From contig NZ_CP162553.1 in assembly GCF_040939785.1 (NCBI RefSeq), positions 5,103,001 to 5,167,000 on the forward strand: 64,000 nucleotides of DNA, written 5' to 3'. The first letter of the stretch is position 1. Each line of letters begins with the position of its first letter. This DNA is from Bradyrhizobium lupini. Lineage in GTDB: Bacteria > Pseudomonadota > Alphaproteobacteria > Rhizobiales > Xanthobacteraceae. The notes beneath the pieces are model-generated. The model did not search any database and was not told the DNA's origin. It saw nothing but the letters and a program-made list of their open reading frames with translations. Below, piece by piece: positions 8,167 to 17,273 of the stretch. Made by a program: the position numbers and the translations under genes.

Positions 8167-8883
8167 ATGAATCCGGCCGACGTGGCTCAGTCAGCCCTTC
8201 CGGTTGCCGCTTCCGCGGACGTGTCGCTGATCGCGCTGTTCTGGCAGGCTCACTGGATCGTGAAAGCGGTGATGCTGGGGCTTCTCGCCTGCTCGGTCTG
8301 GGTCTGGGCGATCGCCATCGACAAGATCTTCCTGTTTGCCCGCACCCGCCGCTCGATGGACCGTTTCGAGCAGGCTTTCTGGTCCGGCGAGTCGATCGAG
8401 GACCTCTATCGCACGCTCTCGGCCAAGCCGACACATTCCATGGCGGCCTGCTTCGTCGCCGCGATGCGCGAGTGGAAGCGTTCGTTCGAGAGCCAGGCCC
8501 GCTCGGTCGCAGGCCTTCAGATGCGCATCGACAAGGTCATGAATGTCTCGATCGCCCGCGAGGTCGAGCGGCTGGAACGCCGGCTGCTGGTGCTCGCCAC
8601 CGTCGGCTCCGCAGGCCCCTTCGTCGGCCTGTTCGGCACCGTCTGGGGCATCATGTCGAGCTTCCAGTCGATCGCGGCGTCGAAAAACACCTCTTTGGCG
8701 GTGGTGGCCCCTGGCATCGCGGAGGCGCTGTTTGCGACCGCCGTCGGCCTTATCGCCGCCATTCCTGCCACTATTTTCTACAATAAGTTCACCTCCGAGG
8801 TGAACCGGCAGGCCCAGCGGCTCGAAGGCTTCGCCGATGAATTTTCAGCCATCCTGTCGCGCCAGATCGACGAGCGGGGCTGA
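8167..8883 (+). CDS. tolQ: Tol-Pal system proton channel subunit TolQ
   Basis: The 238-residue inner-membrane protein is the MotA/TolQ/ExbB-type component. With TolR it uses the proton motive force to drive TolA and keep the outer membrane attached during cell division. It has three transmembrane segments at about residues 35-58, 137-160 and 178-202. The conserved ATVGSAGPFVGLFGTVWGIM and GIAEALFATAVGLIAAIPA stretches mark the family. A GAGAGGA site precedes the ATG. It begins the tolQ-tolR-tolA-tolB run, whose genes are closely spaced. Confidence 0.95.
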   Translation: MNPADVAQSALPVAASADVSLIALFWQAHWIVKAVMLGLLACSVWVWAIAIDKIFLFARTRRSMDRFEQAFWSGESIEDLYRTLSAKPTHSMAACFVAAMREWKRSFESQARSVAGLQMRIDKVMNVSIAREVERLERRLLVLATVGSAGPFVGLFGTVWGIMSSFQSIAASKNTSLAVVAPGIAEALFATAVGLIAAIPATIFYNKFTSEVNRQAQRLEGFADEFSAILSRQIDERG

Positions 8884-8926
8884 CGGACGGCATGTATAGT
8901 GTGAAGGGCAATTTGGGCACCAGACC

Positions 8927-9376
8927 ATGGGCATGAACGTTGCGAGTTCGTCCGGAGGCGGTGGGCGCCGTGGCCGGCGCAAGCCGGTCGTGGCCGAAAT
9001 CAACGTCACGCCGATGGTGGACGTGATGCTGGTGCTGCTCATCATCTTCATGGTCTCGGCGCCGATGTTGACGGTCGGCGTGCCGCTCGACCTGCCGCAG
9101 ACCCAGGCCAAGAGCCTCGAAAACAACGACCAGAAGCCGATCCAGATGTCGGTGGACATCAAGGGCAAGGTGTTCATCAACGACGCCGAGATCGCGATCA
9201 ACGAACTGATCCCCAAGCTGAAGGCGATCACGGACGCGCGCGGCGGGCTCGAGGAACGCATCTATTTGCGTGCCGACAAGAAGGCGGATTACGGGACGGT
9301 GGCCAAGGTCATGGGCCAGTTGTCCGGCGCAGGCTTCAAGAAGCTGGCGCTCGTCACGGAAGCGGATCAGGGGTAA
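8927..9376 (+). CDS. tolR: Tol-Pal system protein TolR
   Basis: The 149-residue ExbD/TolR-type protein has a short Gly/Arg-rich cytoplasmic start and a single membrane segment with the essential aspartate in TPMVDVMLVLLIIFMV. The periplasmic domain includes LDLPQTQ and ends with YGTVAKVMGQLSGAGFKKLALVTE. With TolQ it forms the proton-conducting motor. ATG codons at 8927 and 8933 are both possible. The next gene starts 4 bases after its stop. Confidence 0.95.
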   Translation: MGMNVASSSGGGGRRGRRKPVVAEINVTPMVDVMLVLLIIFMVSAPMLTVGVPLDLPQTQAKSLENNDQKPIQMSVDIKGKVFINDAEIAINELIPKLKAITDARGGLEERIYLRADKKADYGTVAKVMGQLSGAGFKKLALVTEADQG

Positions 9377-9379
9377 ACC

Positions 9380-10339
9380 GTGAAGGTGAAGGTCGACAAG
9401 ACACTCGTTGCGTCGATTGCCCTCCACGTCCTCGTGCTGGGATGGGGGCTCGTCACCTTTAGCAGCAGGGCTTTCGTGCCGGCGGAAGAGTCGCTGCCGA
9501 TCGACATCATCTCCACCGATCAACTCGCGCAGATGATGTCGGGGCAGAAGACCGGCGACAAGAAAGAGCCGAAGCCGAAGGTCGAGAAGATCGCGGAAGC
9601 CAAGCCCGAGGAAGACGCTGTCGGCAAGGTCACCGAGAAGAAAGAGCTGATCAAGACCAACTCGACGCCGGAGCCGCCGCCAAAACCCGTGGAGAAGCCG
9701 GTCGAGAAGAAGCCCGAGCCGCCCAAGCCCGTCGCTGAGGCGAAGCCCAAGGAAGAACCGAAGCCGCCGGAAAAAAAGCCTGACCCGGCCAAGGAAGATC
9801 CGATCGCCGAGCTCCAGAAAAAGCTCGAAACCAAGAAGCCGCCGCCCAAGCCGCCGGAGCAAAAGGTCGCGGCGGTGCAGCCGCAGCAGCTGCCGAAGCC
9901 CAAGGAGCGCAGCTTCGACCCCGCGCAGATCCAGCGCGATCTCGACAAGCGCGCCGCGACCCGGCACGAACTCGCCGGCTCGACGCTGAATGCGTCGGCC
10001 TCGCTGGGATCGACGACCGGAACGGCCGCCAACAACATTGCGACCTGGCGGGGCGCGTTCCAGGGGGCGGTGAAGCGCTGCTTCACGCCGACCTATAACG
10101 GCCAGGATGCAGATCAATACGAAGCCGACATCGACATTCCCATGAAGATCGACGGATCGCTCGCGTCCGAGCCGATCGTCGTCGCGGTGAGGGGACCGTC
10201 GCGATCGATCGCACAGGCGGTGGCGGAGAGTGCCAGACGCGCCATCGTGCAGTGTCAGGTCTATTCGTTCATGCCGAAGCAGCAATACGAGAGCTGGAAG
10301 CTCATTCCGATGACTTTCGGCCTGAAAGACATGTTGTGA
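9380..10339 (+). CDS. tolA: Cell envelope integrity protein TolA (TonB-like)
   Basis: The 319-residue protein has one N-terminal membrane anchor ([17 protein letters not shown]), a long Lys/Pro/Glu-rich periplasmic spacer at about residues 55-190 (repeated PKPVEKP-like units), and a C-terminal globular domain of about 100 residues ([18 protein letters not shown] onward). That layout is typical of TolA, which links TolQR to Pal and TolB. It starts with GTG just after the tolR stop. The spacer is proline-rich rather than the Ala-rich helix of enterobacterial TolA, which is common in this class. Confidence 0.9.
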   Translation: MKVKVDKTLVASIALHVLVLGWGLVTFSSRAFVPAEESLPIDIISTDQLAQMMSGQKTGDKKEPKPKVEKIAEAKPEEDAVGKVTEKKELIKTNSTPEPPPKPVEKPVEKKPEPPKPVAEAKPKEEPKPPEKKPDPAKEDPIAELQKKLETKKPPPKPPEQKVAAVQPQQLPKPKERSFDPAQIQRDLDKRAATRHELAGSTLNASASLGSTTGTAANNIATWRGAFQGAVKRCFTPTYNGQDADQYEADIDIPMKIDGSLASEPIVVAVRGPSRSIAQAVAESARRAIVQCQVYSFMPKQQYESWKLIPMTFGLKDML

Positions 10340-10362
10340 CATCCGAACAAAAGAATTTTGCG

Positions 10363-11727
10363 ATGAATGACGTTCGATCGATGAACCGCCGCCGCTTCAT
10401 GACCCTGACCGGATCGACGCTCGCGATGCTGGGGGGCGGACAAGCCTTGGCCCAGCAGCCGCAGGGACGGCTCCGCATCGATCCCACGGAGTTTCGGCCG
10501 ATTCCGATTGCGATCACCAATTTTGTGCCGGGCTCGCCGGCCGACGGTGACGTCGGCAACGGCGTCACCCAGGTCATCACCAACAATCTGAAGCGCTCGG
10601 GCCTGTTTGCGCCGGTCGACCAGGCCGCCTTCATCGAGCGCATCAGCAACATCGACGTCGCGCCGCAGTTCGAGAACTGGAAGACCCTGAACGCGCAGGC
10701 CCTCGTCACCGGCCGCATGACGCGGCAGCCGGACGGCCGCCTCAAGGCTGAATTCCGCTTGTGGGACGTCGTCACGGGCCAGCAGCTCGCCGGCCAACAA
10801 TATTTCACCTCGCCGGAATATTGGCGTCGCATCGCCCACATCATCTCCGACCAGATCTATGAGAAGCTGACCGGCGAGAAGGGCTATTTCGACAGCCGAG
10901 TGGTGTTCGTTGACGAGACCGGGCCGAAAGAGCGCCGCGTCAAGCGGCTCGCGATGATGGACCAGGACGGCGCCAATGTGCGCTATCTGACCCGCGGCTC
11001 CGACCTCGTGCTGACGCCGCGCTTCTCGCCGAACTCGCAAGAGATCACCTACATGGAATTTGGCCAGGGCGATCCGAAGGTCTACCTGTTCAACATCGAG
11101 ACCGGCCAGCGCGAGATCGTCGGCAACTTCCCCGGCATGACCTTTGCGCCGAGGTTCTCGCCGGACGGCCAGCGCGTCATCATGAGTCTGCAGCAGGGCG
11201 GCAATTCCAACCTGTTCGTGATGGATCTGCGCTCGCGCTCGACCACGCGCCTCACCGACACGCCCGCGATCGACACCTCGCCTTCCTACTCCCCGGACGG
11301 CACCCGCATCTGCTTCGAGTCCGATCGCGGCGGCAGATCGCAGATCTATGTCATGGCCGCGGGCGGCGGAGCGGCGCAGCGCATCTCTTTCTCCAAGGAC
11401 GACAACAACGCCACCTATTCGACGCCGGTGTGGTCGCCGCGGGGCGATTACATCGCCTTCACCAGGCAAGGTGGCGGGCAGTTTTCGATCGGCGTGATGA
11501 AGCCGGACGGCTCCGGCGAACGGCTTCTCACCTCCGGCTATCATAACGAAGGTCCGACCTTCTCGCCGAACGGCCGCGTGCTGATGTTCTTCCGCGATCC
11601 GGGCGGCAGCGGCGGGCCGTCGCTGTTCTCCGTCGACATCTCGGGGCGCAACGAGCTGAAAGTGCCGACGCCGGGCTTCGCCTCCGACCCGGCATGGTCG
11701 CCGCTCTTGTCCTCGACATCGGGCTAG
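10363..11727 (+). CDS. tolB: Tol-Pal system beta-propeller protein TolB, Tat-like signal peptide
   Basis: TolB is the periplasmic partner of Pal and TolA. The product of about 454 residues has an N-terminal domain ([41 protein letters not shown]) and a six-bladed propeller with repeated motifs such as [42 protein letters not shown] and [12 protein letters not shown]. The signal region reads [12 protein letters not shown] then a weakly hydrophobic stretch ending AQALA-like, which matches a twin-arginine motif rather than a simple Sec signal. Starts at 10363 and 10381 are both plausible. A terminator follows the gene. Confidence 0.95.
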   Translation: MNDVRSMNRRRFMTLTGSTLAMLGGGQALAQQPQGRLRIDPTEFRPIPIAITNFVPGSPADGDVGNGVTQVITNNLKRSGLFAPVDQAAFIERISNIDVAPQFENWKTLNAQALVTGRMTRQPDGRLKAEFRLWDVVTGQQLAGQQYFTSPEYWRRIAHIISDQIYEKLTGEKGYFDSRVVFVDETGPKERRVKRLAMMDQDGANVRYLTRGSDLVLTPRFSPNSQEITYMEFGQGDPKVYLFNIETGQREIVGNFPGMTFAPRFSPDGQRVIMSLQQGGNSNLFVMDLRSRSTTRLTDTPAIDTSPSYSPDGTRICFESDRGGRSQIYVMAAGGGAAQRISFSKDDNNATYSTPVWSPRGDYIAFTRQGGGQFSIGVMKPDGSGERLLTSGYHNEGPTFSPNGRVLMFFRDPGGSGGPSLFSVDISGRNELKVPTPGFASDPAWSPLLSSTSG

Positions 11728-11738
11728 CCGCCGCCCCC

Positions 11739-11770
11739 GGCGCGCGATGATTTGACCGCGCGCCTTTTCC
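11739..11770 (+). terminator. Intrinsic terminator after tolB
   Basis: GGCGCGCG (11739-11746), a 10-base loop and CGCGCGCC (11757-11764) form a perfect 8-bp GC stem followed by TTTT. It ends the tolQRAB transcript and so separates these genes from pal, which lies 3.7 kb downstream. Confidence 0.75.
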
Positions 11771-11969
11771 GAAAACTTGGCGAGATGTTTCCCCGCGATA
11801 ATTGTTCTTTAAGGTTGCACTAGGCAAACTTTTCCCATGGGTTTGTTTCTATTGATGTATTCCGACTATTGGTCATTCAAAACAACTCGACTTTAACGAT
11901 GTTCCCTCAGAAAGACTTCATACCGGATCGGTAAAACTGCGCTCCAGACAGGACGCGCGTAAACACCAG

Positions 11970-14300
11970 ATGCAGTTTGCAAGTCAGAGCGGAGAGCCGG
12001 AACAGCGGCCGCCGAAAACTTCGGCGGCGCAAATCGATTCGCTGTTCGAAGCGCCTGGCCCGTTGCTGGCGGGACTCATTTTCGTGTCGATTGGTGCGGC
12101 CCTCACCGCGCTGAGGACGGGCGAGCCGCTGATCTGGGCGTGCGTCGCACTTCTGATCCTGGCCGGGACCGCGCGGGCGATCGACCTGCGCCTCTATCAG
12201 GCACGTCACGCGGTCATGACCGTCGAGGCGGCCGCACGCTGGCAGAAGCGCTATCAGATCGGAGCAAAGATCCAGGCGGCTGCGATCGGCATCTGGTGCG
12301 CCACCACCCTGTTGGCCACGGACGACGCCGTGGCCCACATGATCGCCTTGTCGGTCACGACCGGAATCGCGGCAGGCGGCGCGGGCAGGGCATATGGCCG
12401 GCCTGCGATCTTCCACCTCCAGGCCGTGCTGATCTTCGGCCCGGCCGTGCTTGCCTTGGCGCTGCGTGGAACACCCTACTACATCGCGATGGCGCTGGTC
12501 AGCGCCGCGTTCCTGATGGCGATCATGCAGCTCTCGGTGAATCTGCATCGAATCTTCATGGGAGCGGTCGTGGCACGTGAGCGTGAAGCCGCGCTCGCCG
12601 GCCAGTTCGATACGGCTCTGAACAACATGCCGCACGGCCTCTGCATGTTCCGCGTCGACGGACAGCTGGCGGTCATGAACCACCGCTTCGGCGCAATGAT
12701 GAATCTGCCGGAAGGTCTCGCGCAGCGCGGGGTCAACGCGCGTGACATCGTCGCGGCGTGCGTGAGCGCGGGATCCATCTCCGCTGGGAGCGGCGAGCGA
12801 ATCGTCGCGGACATCGAGAGTTCGCAAGCCAAGGAGATCATCACCGCCGATCCCGATACGCAGCGAAACCGGTCGTTGTCCTGGACTGTCCAGCCGATGG
12901 CTGACGGTGGCGCGGTGGTGCTGCTCGAGGACATTACCGAGCGACGTAGCGCCGAGGCCAAGATCACGCATCTGGCGCGCTACGACGACCTCACCGCGCT
13001 GCCCAACCGCGTTCATTTCCGCGATGAGATCGAAAGGCTGCTGGCGATCTCGCACGGCGCCGAGCGCCTGTCCGCGCTGCTGTTCGTCGACCTCGACCAG
13101 TTCAAGCAGGTCAACGACACGCTCGGCCATCCCTGCGGCGACCAGCTCCTGTGCGCGGTCGCCAACCGTCTGCGCGAGATGCTGCGCCCCGAGGATTTCG
13201 TCGCCCGCTTCGGCGGTGACGAATTCGTCGTGTTCCAGGAGAACATCTCCTCGCCCGAGGACGCCGCTGCGCTGGCGCGCCGGATCGTCGAACGGCTGAG
13301 CGAGCGTTACCGCATCGACAATCATCTGGTCGAGATCGGCGCCAGCGTCGGCATCGCATTGACCTTGCCGGAGGGCATCAGCGCAGACACGCTGCTCAAG
13401 AATGCCGACATGGCGCTGTACCGGGCCAAGGCCGACGGCCGCGGCACCTTCTGCTTCTTCCGCGACGAGATGGCGGCGACCGTCGAGGCGCGCCGCATCC
13501 TCGAGCTCGATCTGCGCAAGGCGCTCGCCAACGAGGAGTTCGAGCTGTTCTATCAGCCGCTGGTCAATCTGAAATCCGGCAAGATCACGACGTGCGAGGC
13601 GCTGCTGCGCTGGAATCATCCGGTGCGCGGCACGGTCTCGCCGATCGACATCATCCCGGTCGCCGAGGACATGGGGCTGATCGTCGATCTCGGCCGCTGG
13701 ATCCTGCGCCGCGCTTGCATGGAATGCATGAAATGGCCGGAGGGCGTCAGCGTCGCCGTCAACTTCTCGCCGCAGCAATTCCACCAGCGCGACGTCTTGA
13801 GCGAAATCCGCTACGCGCTCGAGGTTTCGGGGCTCCCGGCGCATCGGCTGGAGATCGAGATCACCGAATCCTCCCTGTTGCGCAACACCCAGCTCACGCA
13901 CGACATCCTGTCGCAATTGCATGCGATCGGCGTGCGCATTTCGCTGGATGATTTCGGCACCGGCTATTCGAGCCTCAGCTACCTGCACAATTTCCCGATG
14001 CAGAAGGTGAAGATCGACCGCTCCTTCCTCGAGGGCATCGATGCCGACCGGCCGCTGACGCTGCTGCGCGGCGTAGCGCGGCTGTCGGCCGATCTCGGCA
14101 TGGCGGTCGTGGTCGAGGGCATCGAGACCAATGATCAGCTCGAGTTGATCAGCGCCGACGGCACCGTGACCGAAGGGCAGGGCTATCTGTTCAGCCGGCC
14201 GGTGCCGGCAGTCCGGATTCGCCAATTGCTCAATGCCTCGCATGGCCGCCGCGGGGCTGAGGACCACATCGTCATGGTGTCCTCGCGATCGATCGCCTGA
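11970..14300 (+). CDS. Membrane GGDEF-EAL cyclic-di-GMP enzyme with PAS-like domain
   Basis: The 776-residue protein has an N-terminal membrane region with about five hydrophobic segments (residues 32-195), a PAS-like domain (about 210-325: ALNNMPHGLCMFRVDG), a GGDEF domain with an intact GGDEF at 415-419, and an EAL domain with EAL at 543-545. Later EAL-domain motifs such as NFSPQQF, EITESSLL, DDFGTGYSSLSYL and KIDRSF are intact. Both cyclase and phosphodiesterase activity are therefore possible, and many such hybrids show only one in vivo. It is inserted between tolB and pal with its own promoter region (11771-11969). The start has only a weak ribosome binding site. Confidence 0.92.
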   Translation: MQFASQSGEPEQRPPKTSAAQIDSLFEAPGPLLAGLIFVSIGAALTALRTGEPLIWACVALLILAGTARAIDLRLYQARHAVMTVEAAARWQKRYQIGAKIQAAAIGIWCATTLLATDDAVAHMIALSVTTGIAAGGAGRAYGRPAIFHLQAVLIFGPAVLALALRGTPYYIAMALVSAAFLMAIMQLSVNLHRIFMGAVVAREREAALAGQFDTALNNMPHGLCMFRVDGQLAVMNHRFGAMMNLPEGLAQRGVNARDIVAACVSAGSISAGSGERIVADIESSQAKEIITADPDTQRNRSLSWTVQPMADGGAVVLLEDITERRSAEAKITHLARYDDLTALPNRVHFRDEIERLLAISHGAERLSALLFVDLDQFKQVNDTLGHPCGDQLLCAVANRLREMLRPEDFVARFGGDEFVVFQENISSPEDAAALARRIVERLSERYRIDNHLVEIGASVGIALTLPEGISADTLLKNADMALYRAKADGRGTFCFFRDEMAATVEARRILELDLRKALANEEFELFYQPLVNLKSGKITTCEALLRWNHPVRGTVSPIDIIPVAEDMGLIVDLGRWILRRACMECMKWPEGVSVAVNFSPQQFHQRDVLSEIRYALEVSGLPAHRLEIEITESSLLRNTQLTHDILSQLHAIGVRISLDDFGTGYSSLSYLHNFPMQKVKIDRSFLEGIDADRPLTLLRGVARLSADLGMAVVVEGIETNDQLELISADGTVTEGQGYLFSRPVPAVRIRQLLNASHGRRGAEDHIVMVSSRSIA

Positions 14301-14462
14301 TCTTTCTCCGCGTCACTCCTTCAACGCATTTAGCTCTCGTTCGCCCGTGTTTTTGCGGGCTGCAAAGGTTAACCCTAACGTTTCTAAGCCTTTGCAATTC
14401 CGTTAATGAACCATTAATCTCCTCACACTCGCAGAAGTTGCTTTGGAGTGTAGGGGTACTGG

Positions 14463-15227
14463 ATGACGTCTGGAGCTGAACCGCAAACGGTGCTCCTTCC
14501 GCGGGGAGCCGCTCTGTTTGACCGCATCGATTACCGCCTGATCGAAACTCCCGAGGACCGAGACAACCTCTATTTGATGCGGTACCGGGCCTATCTGCAC
14601 GCCGGTCTGATCGAGCCGTCGGAGTCGCGGCGCGTAACCGATCGCTTCGACGATGCGCCCAACACCTGGAATTTCGGGGTCTATGTCGATGGAGAGCTCT
14701 GCAGCTCCGTTCGCATTCACGTCCTGACGTCGGACTGGCGGATGTCCTACACGACCGAAGTGTTTGGCGACGTCCTGCATCCCCGCCTCGACCGCGGCGA
14801 AGTTCTCATCGATCCATGCCGGTTTGTTGCCGATCCCGAAAAGCACCAGCGTTTTCCGGAGCTGCCCTATCTGACGGTGCGGCTGGCCTTTGTGGCCTGC
14901 GATCATTTCAACGCCGATACCGGGCTGGCCATGATCCGGACCGACCACCAGGCGTTTTATCGTCGCATCTTCCTGCACGAGACCATTTCACCGGAGCCAC
15001 GCGGGTTTCCGGGCTGGCCCACCAAGAAGGCCGTGCTGATGGCGTCCGATTTCCGGAACCAGCGGGAAAAGGTCCTGACGCGCTTTCCGATCATGCGTTC
15101 CAGCGCGTTTGAGCGGCGCATGCTGTTTCAACGCAGCAGCCCCCGCCAGGCTGCCGCGCGCCCGGTGTCGCTGGCCACGCAGCGGCCCCCGGACGTAGCC
15201 GTCTCGGCAACGGGTTCTGCCCGCTAG
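14463..15227 (+). CDS. FeeM/LuxI-like N-acyl amino acid synthase homologue
   Basis: The 254-residue protein has the GNAT-like autoinducer-synthase pattern: DRDNLYLMRYRAYLHAG at the N terminus, VTDRFDDAPNTWNFGVY, CSSVRIHVLTSDW, and LIDPCRFVADPE, which parallels the ESRF segment of LuxI enzymes. The best family match is the FeeM catalytic core, which joins acyl-ACP to an amino acid. The C-terminal 60 residues are basic and low in complexity. No LuxR-type receptor gene is adjacent. It follows the GGDEF-EAL gene by 162 bases and precedes pal. The acyl donor, acceptor and product are unknown. Confidence 0.7.
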   Translation: MTSGAEPQTVLLPRGAALFDRIDYRLIETPEDRDNLYLMRYRAYLHAGLIEPSESRRVTDRFDDAPNTWNFGVYVDGELCSSVRIHVLTSDWRMSYTTEVFGDVLHPRLDRGEVLIDPCRFVADPEKHQRFPELPYLTVRLAFVACDHFNADTGLAMIRTDHQAFYRRIFLHETISPEPRGFPGWPTKKAVLMASDFRNQREKVLTRFPIMRSSAFERRMLFQRSSPRQAAARPVSLATQRPPDVAVSATGSAR

Positions 15228-15464
15228 GCCCCCACGCGAGGAGCCTAAAATTCCAGCAAAGGCCGCGGTTTTTGCCGGTCGTTGCGGCTTGCCTTCACCG
15301 TCGCGCCACATTTACAACCCATTAACCATGACGGTTGCTTTTCGCTGGTTGGGGGCATTTGACCGGCTGTGGCAAGGTTCCATCAAGGTTGACGGAACGT
15401 TCGCTTAACCAACCCCCTGTAGACCGGACAGCAGTGGACGAAACGTGAGCGTGGAGGCTCCGGA

Positions 15465-15953
15465 ATGAAACATCCTATGCGCATCCTCCAGGGATTGAAG
15501 CTGGCCGCGGTGCTTGCCGTCGCGTTGTCGATGGGTGCCTGCGCCAACAAGAACTCTGCCACGGATGCGATGGCCAACGCGGCGACGCCGGGCAGCCAGC
15601 AAGACTTCGTCGTCAATGTCGGCGACCGCGTGTTCTTCGAAAGCGACCAGACCGATCTGACCCCGCAGGCGATCGTGACCCTGGAGAAGCAGGCGCAGTG
15701 GCTCCAGAGCTATCCGCGCTACAGCTTCACCGTCGAAGGTCATGCCGACGAACGCGGCACCCGCGAATACAACATCGCGCTCGGCGCTCGCCGCGCCCAA
15801 TCGGTGCGTTCGTTCCTCGCCTCGCGCGGCATCGATCCGAACCGCATGCGCACGATCTCGTACGGCAAGGAGCGGCCGGTGGCCGTTTGCAACGACATCT
15901 CCTGCTGGTCGCAGAACCGCCGCGCCGTCACCGTGCTGAACGCGAGCTCCTGA
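15465..15953 (+). CDS. pal: Peptidoglycan-associated lipoprotein Pal
   Basis: The 162-residue outer-membrane lipoprotein has a signal peptide with lipobox-like SMGAC (lipidated Cys about residue 26), a short linker, and an OmpA-type peptidoglycan-binding domain (DRVFFESDQTDLTPQA, VEGHADERGTREYNIALGARRA, RTISYGKERPV). It anchors the outer membrane to the cell wall and binds TolB. It is separated from tolB by two genes but is followed by cpoB, its usual neighbour. An ATG at 15477 is an alternative start. Confidence 0.95.
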   Translation: MKHPMRILQGLKLAAVLAVALSMGACANKNSATDAMANAATPGSQQDFVVNVGDRVFFESDQTDLTPQAIVTLEKQAQWLQSYPRYSFTVEGHADERGTREYNIALGARRAQSVRSFLASRGIDPNRMRTISYGKERPVAVCNDISCWSQNRRAVTVLNASS

Positions 15954-15993
15954 CGATCGGTCAGGCGCCGTTCATCTTCAGATAGCGATTATG

Positions 15994-16022
15994 CCGGCGC
16001 CCTCTCGGGCGCCGGTTTCGTT
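15994..16022 (+). terminator. Intrinsic terminator between pal and cpoB
   Basis: CCGGCGCCC (15994-16002), a TCTC loop and GGGCGCCGG (16007-16015) form a perfect 9-bp stem followed by TTTCGTTT. It would end or attenuate the pal transcript before cpoB, so cpoB probably has its own promoter between 16023 and 16140. Confidence 0.8.
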
Positions 16023-16140
16023 TCAGCGATCTGTGACAGAAACCCGTTTGTTACAGTCACAGTTTTGGCGTACTCCCCTTCAATGTGTGGCGCGTCGAAT
16101 GTTCGGTCGCAGGCCATTTCGCTTTCGTCATCAGGGCAAG

Positions 16141-17199
16141 ATGTCATCCAGATTTAAGGTCTTCACCGGCACCGTGGCGATCGCCGCGCTGCTTTCGTTG
16201 TGCTCGCCCGCCCTCGCACAATCGGACGATGCAGATCCCGAGATGCGGATCGAGCGGCTGGAGAACCAGCTGCGCCAGCTCACCGGCCAGAACGAAGAGC
16301 TGCAATATCGCAACCGCCAGCTCGAAGAGCGGCTGCGAGCGCTCGAGGGCGGCGCGCAAGCTTCGCCCGTCCAGACGCCGGTCCAGCCCAATGTCGCGGC
16401 CATGCCGCCCGCACAAGCCGCGCCGGCCTATCGCCAGCAGCCGCCGCACCAGCAAGCGGCCCAGCCGAATTACGAGCAGCCGCAGATCGCCTCTCCGGCA
16501 CCGATCGTTCAGGAGCAGCCTGCGCCCGGCGCGCCGGGCACGCGCCGCCGCGGCGATGCCTTCGACCCCAACCAGAGTCCGAATGCGCCGGGTGCGCCGC
16601 GCGCGCTCGGCGGCGGGCAGCAACCGATGCCTGCAGGTGCCCCGAGCGGCGCGCCCGGCGGCCGTGGCGCCGGCGAACCGCTTGATCTCGCCAACAGCGG
16701 CCCCCGCTATCCGCAGGCGGTCGGGCCTCAGGCTGCGCAGCCCGGCTATCCGCCGGTCTCGTCCGGCTCTCCCGCGCCATCAGGCGGCACGGGCCTTGCG
16801 ACCCTGCCGCCCTCGGCAACGCCGCGCGACGAATTCGACCTCGGAATCGGCTACATGCAGCGCAAGGACTATGCGCTGGCCGAGCAGACCATGAAGAATT
16901 TCTCGCAGAAATATCCGAGCGACCCGCTGCTCGGTGACGCGCAATACTGGCTCGGCGAGAGCTATTTCCAGCGCCAGCAATATCGCGACTCCGCGGAAGC
17001 CTTCCTCGCCGTCACCACGAAATACGACAAATCCGCCAAGGCACCGGATGCCCTGCTGCGGCTCGGCCAGTCGCTGGCGGCGCTGAAGGAGAAGGAGGCG
17101 GCGTGTGCCGCCTTCGGTGAAGTCGGTCGCAAATATCCGCGCGCTTCCGCCGGCGTCAAAGCTGCGGTCGACCGCGAGCAGAAGCGGGTGAAGTGCTGA
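16141..17199 (+). CDS. cpoB: Tol-Pal system protein CpoB (YbgF)
   Basis: The 352-residue periplasmic protein coordinates peptidoglycan synthesis with outer-membrane constriction. It has a signal peptide (AIAALLSLCSPALAQ), an N-terminal coiled coil (MRIERLENQLRQLTGQNEE and on), a long Gln/Pro/Ala-rich low-complexity linker (about residues 80-225), and a C-terminal TPR domain (DLGIGYMQRKDYALAEQTM, DAQYWLGESYFQRQQY, PDALLRLGQSL). I chose the ATG at 16141 because it gives the signal peptide directly. The linker is longer than in enterobacterial CpoB. Confidence 0.9.
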   Translation: MSSRFKVFTGTVAIAALLSLCSPALAQSDDADPEMRIERLENQLRQLTGQNEELQYRNRQLEERLRALEGGAQASPVQTPVQPNVAAMPPAQAAPAYRQQPPHQQAAQPNYEQPQIASPAPIVQEQPAPGAPGTRRRGDAFDPNQSPNAPGAPRALGGGQQPMPAGAPSGAPGGRGAGEPLDLANSGPRYPQAVGPQAAQPGYPPVSSGSPAPSGGTGLATLPPSATPRDEFDLGIGYMQRKDYALAEQTMKNFSQKYPSDPLLGDAQYWLGESYFQRQQYRDSAEAFLAVTTKYDKSAKAPDALLRLGQSLAALKEKEAACAAFGEVGRKYPRASAGVKAAVDREQKRVKC

Positions 17200-17273
17200 G
17201 GCGCGGCGATTGATCCTGACAAGACGGATGGCGCTGCGCTAAACAGTGTCCATCCGCGGACGATTGCAGTGTC

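Noticed and set aside
11907..14267. Open frame of 786 codons antisense to the GGDEF-EAL gene
   Set aside because: It has no recognisable domain and is rich in Arg, Asp and His, as expected for the antisense of a GC-rich gene. The plus-strand protein has every motif of two known domains.
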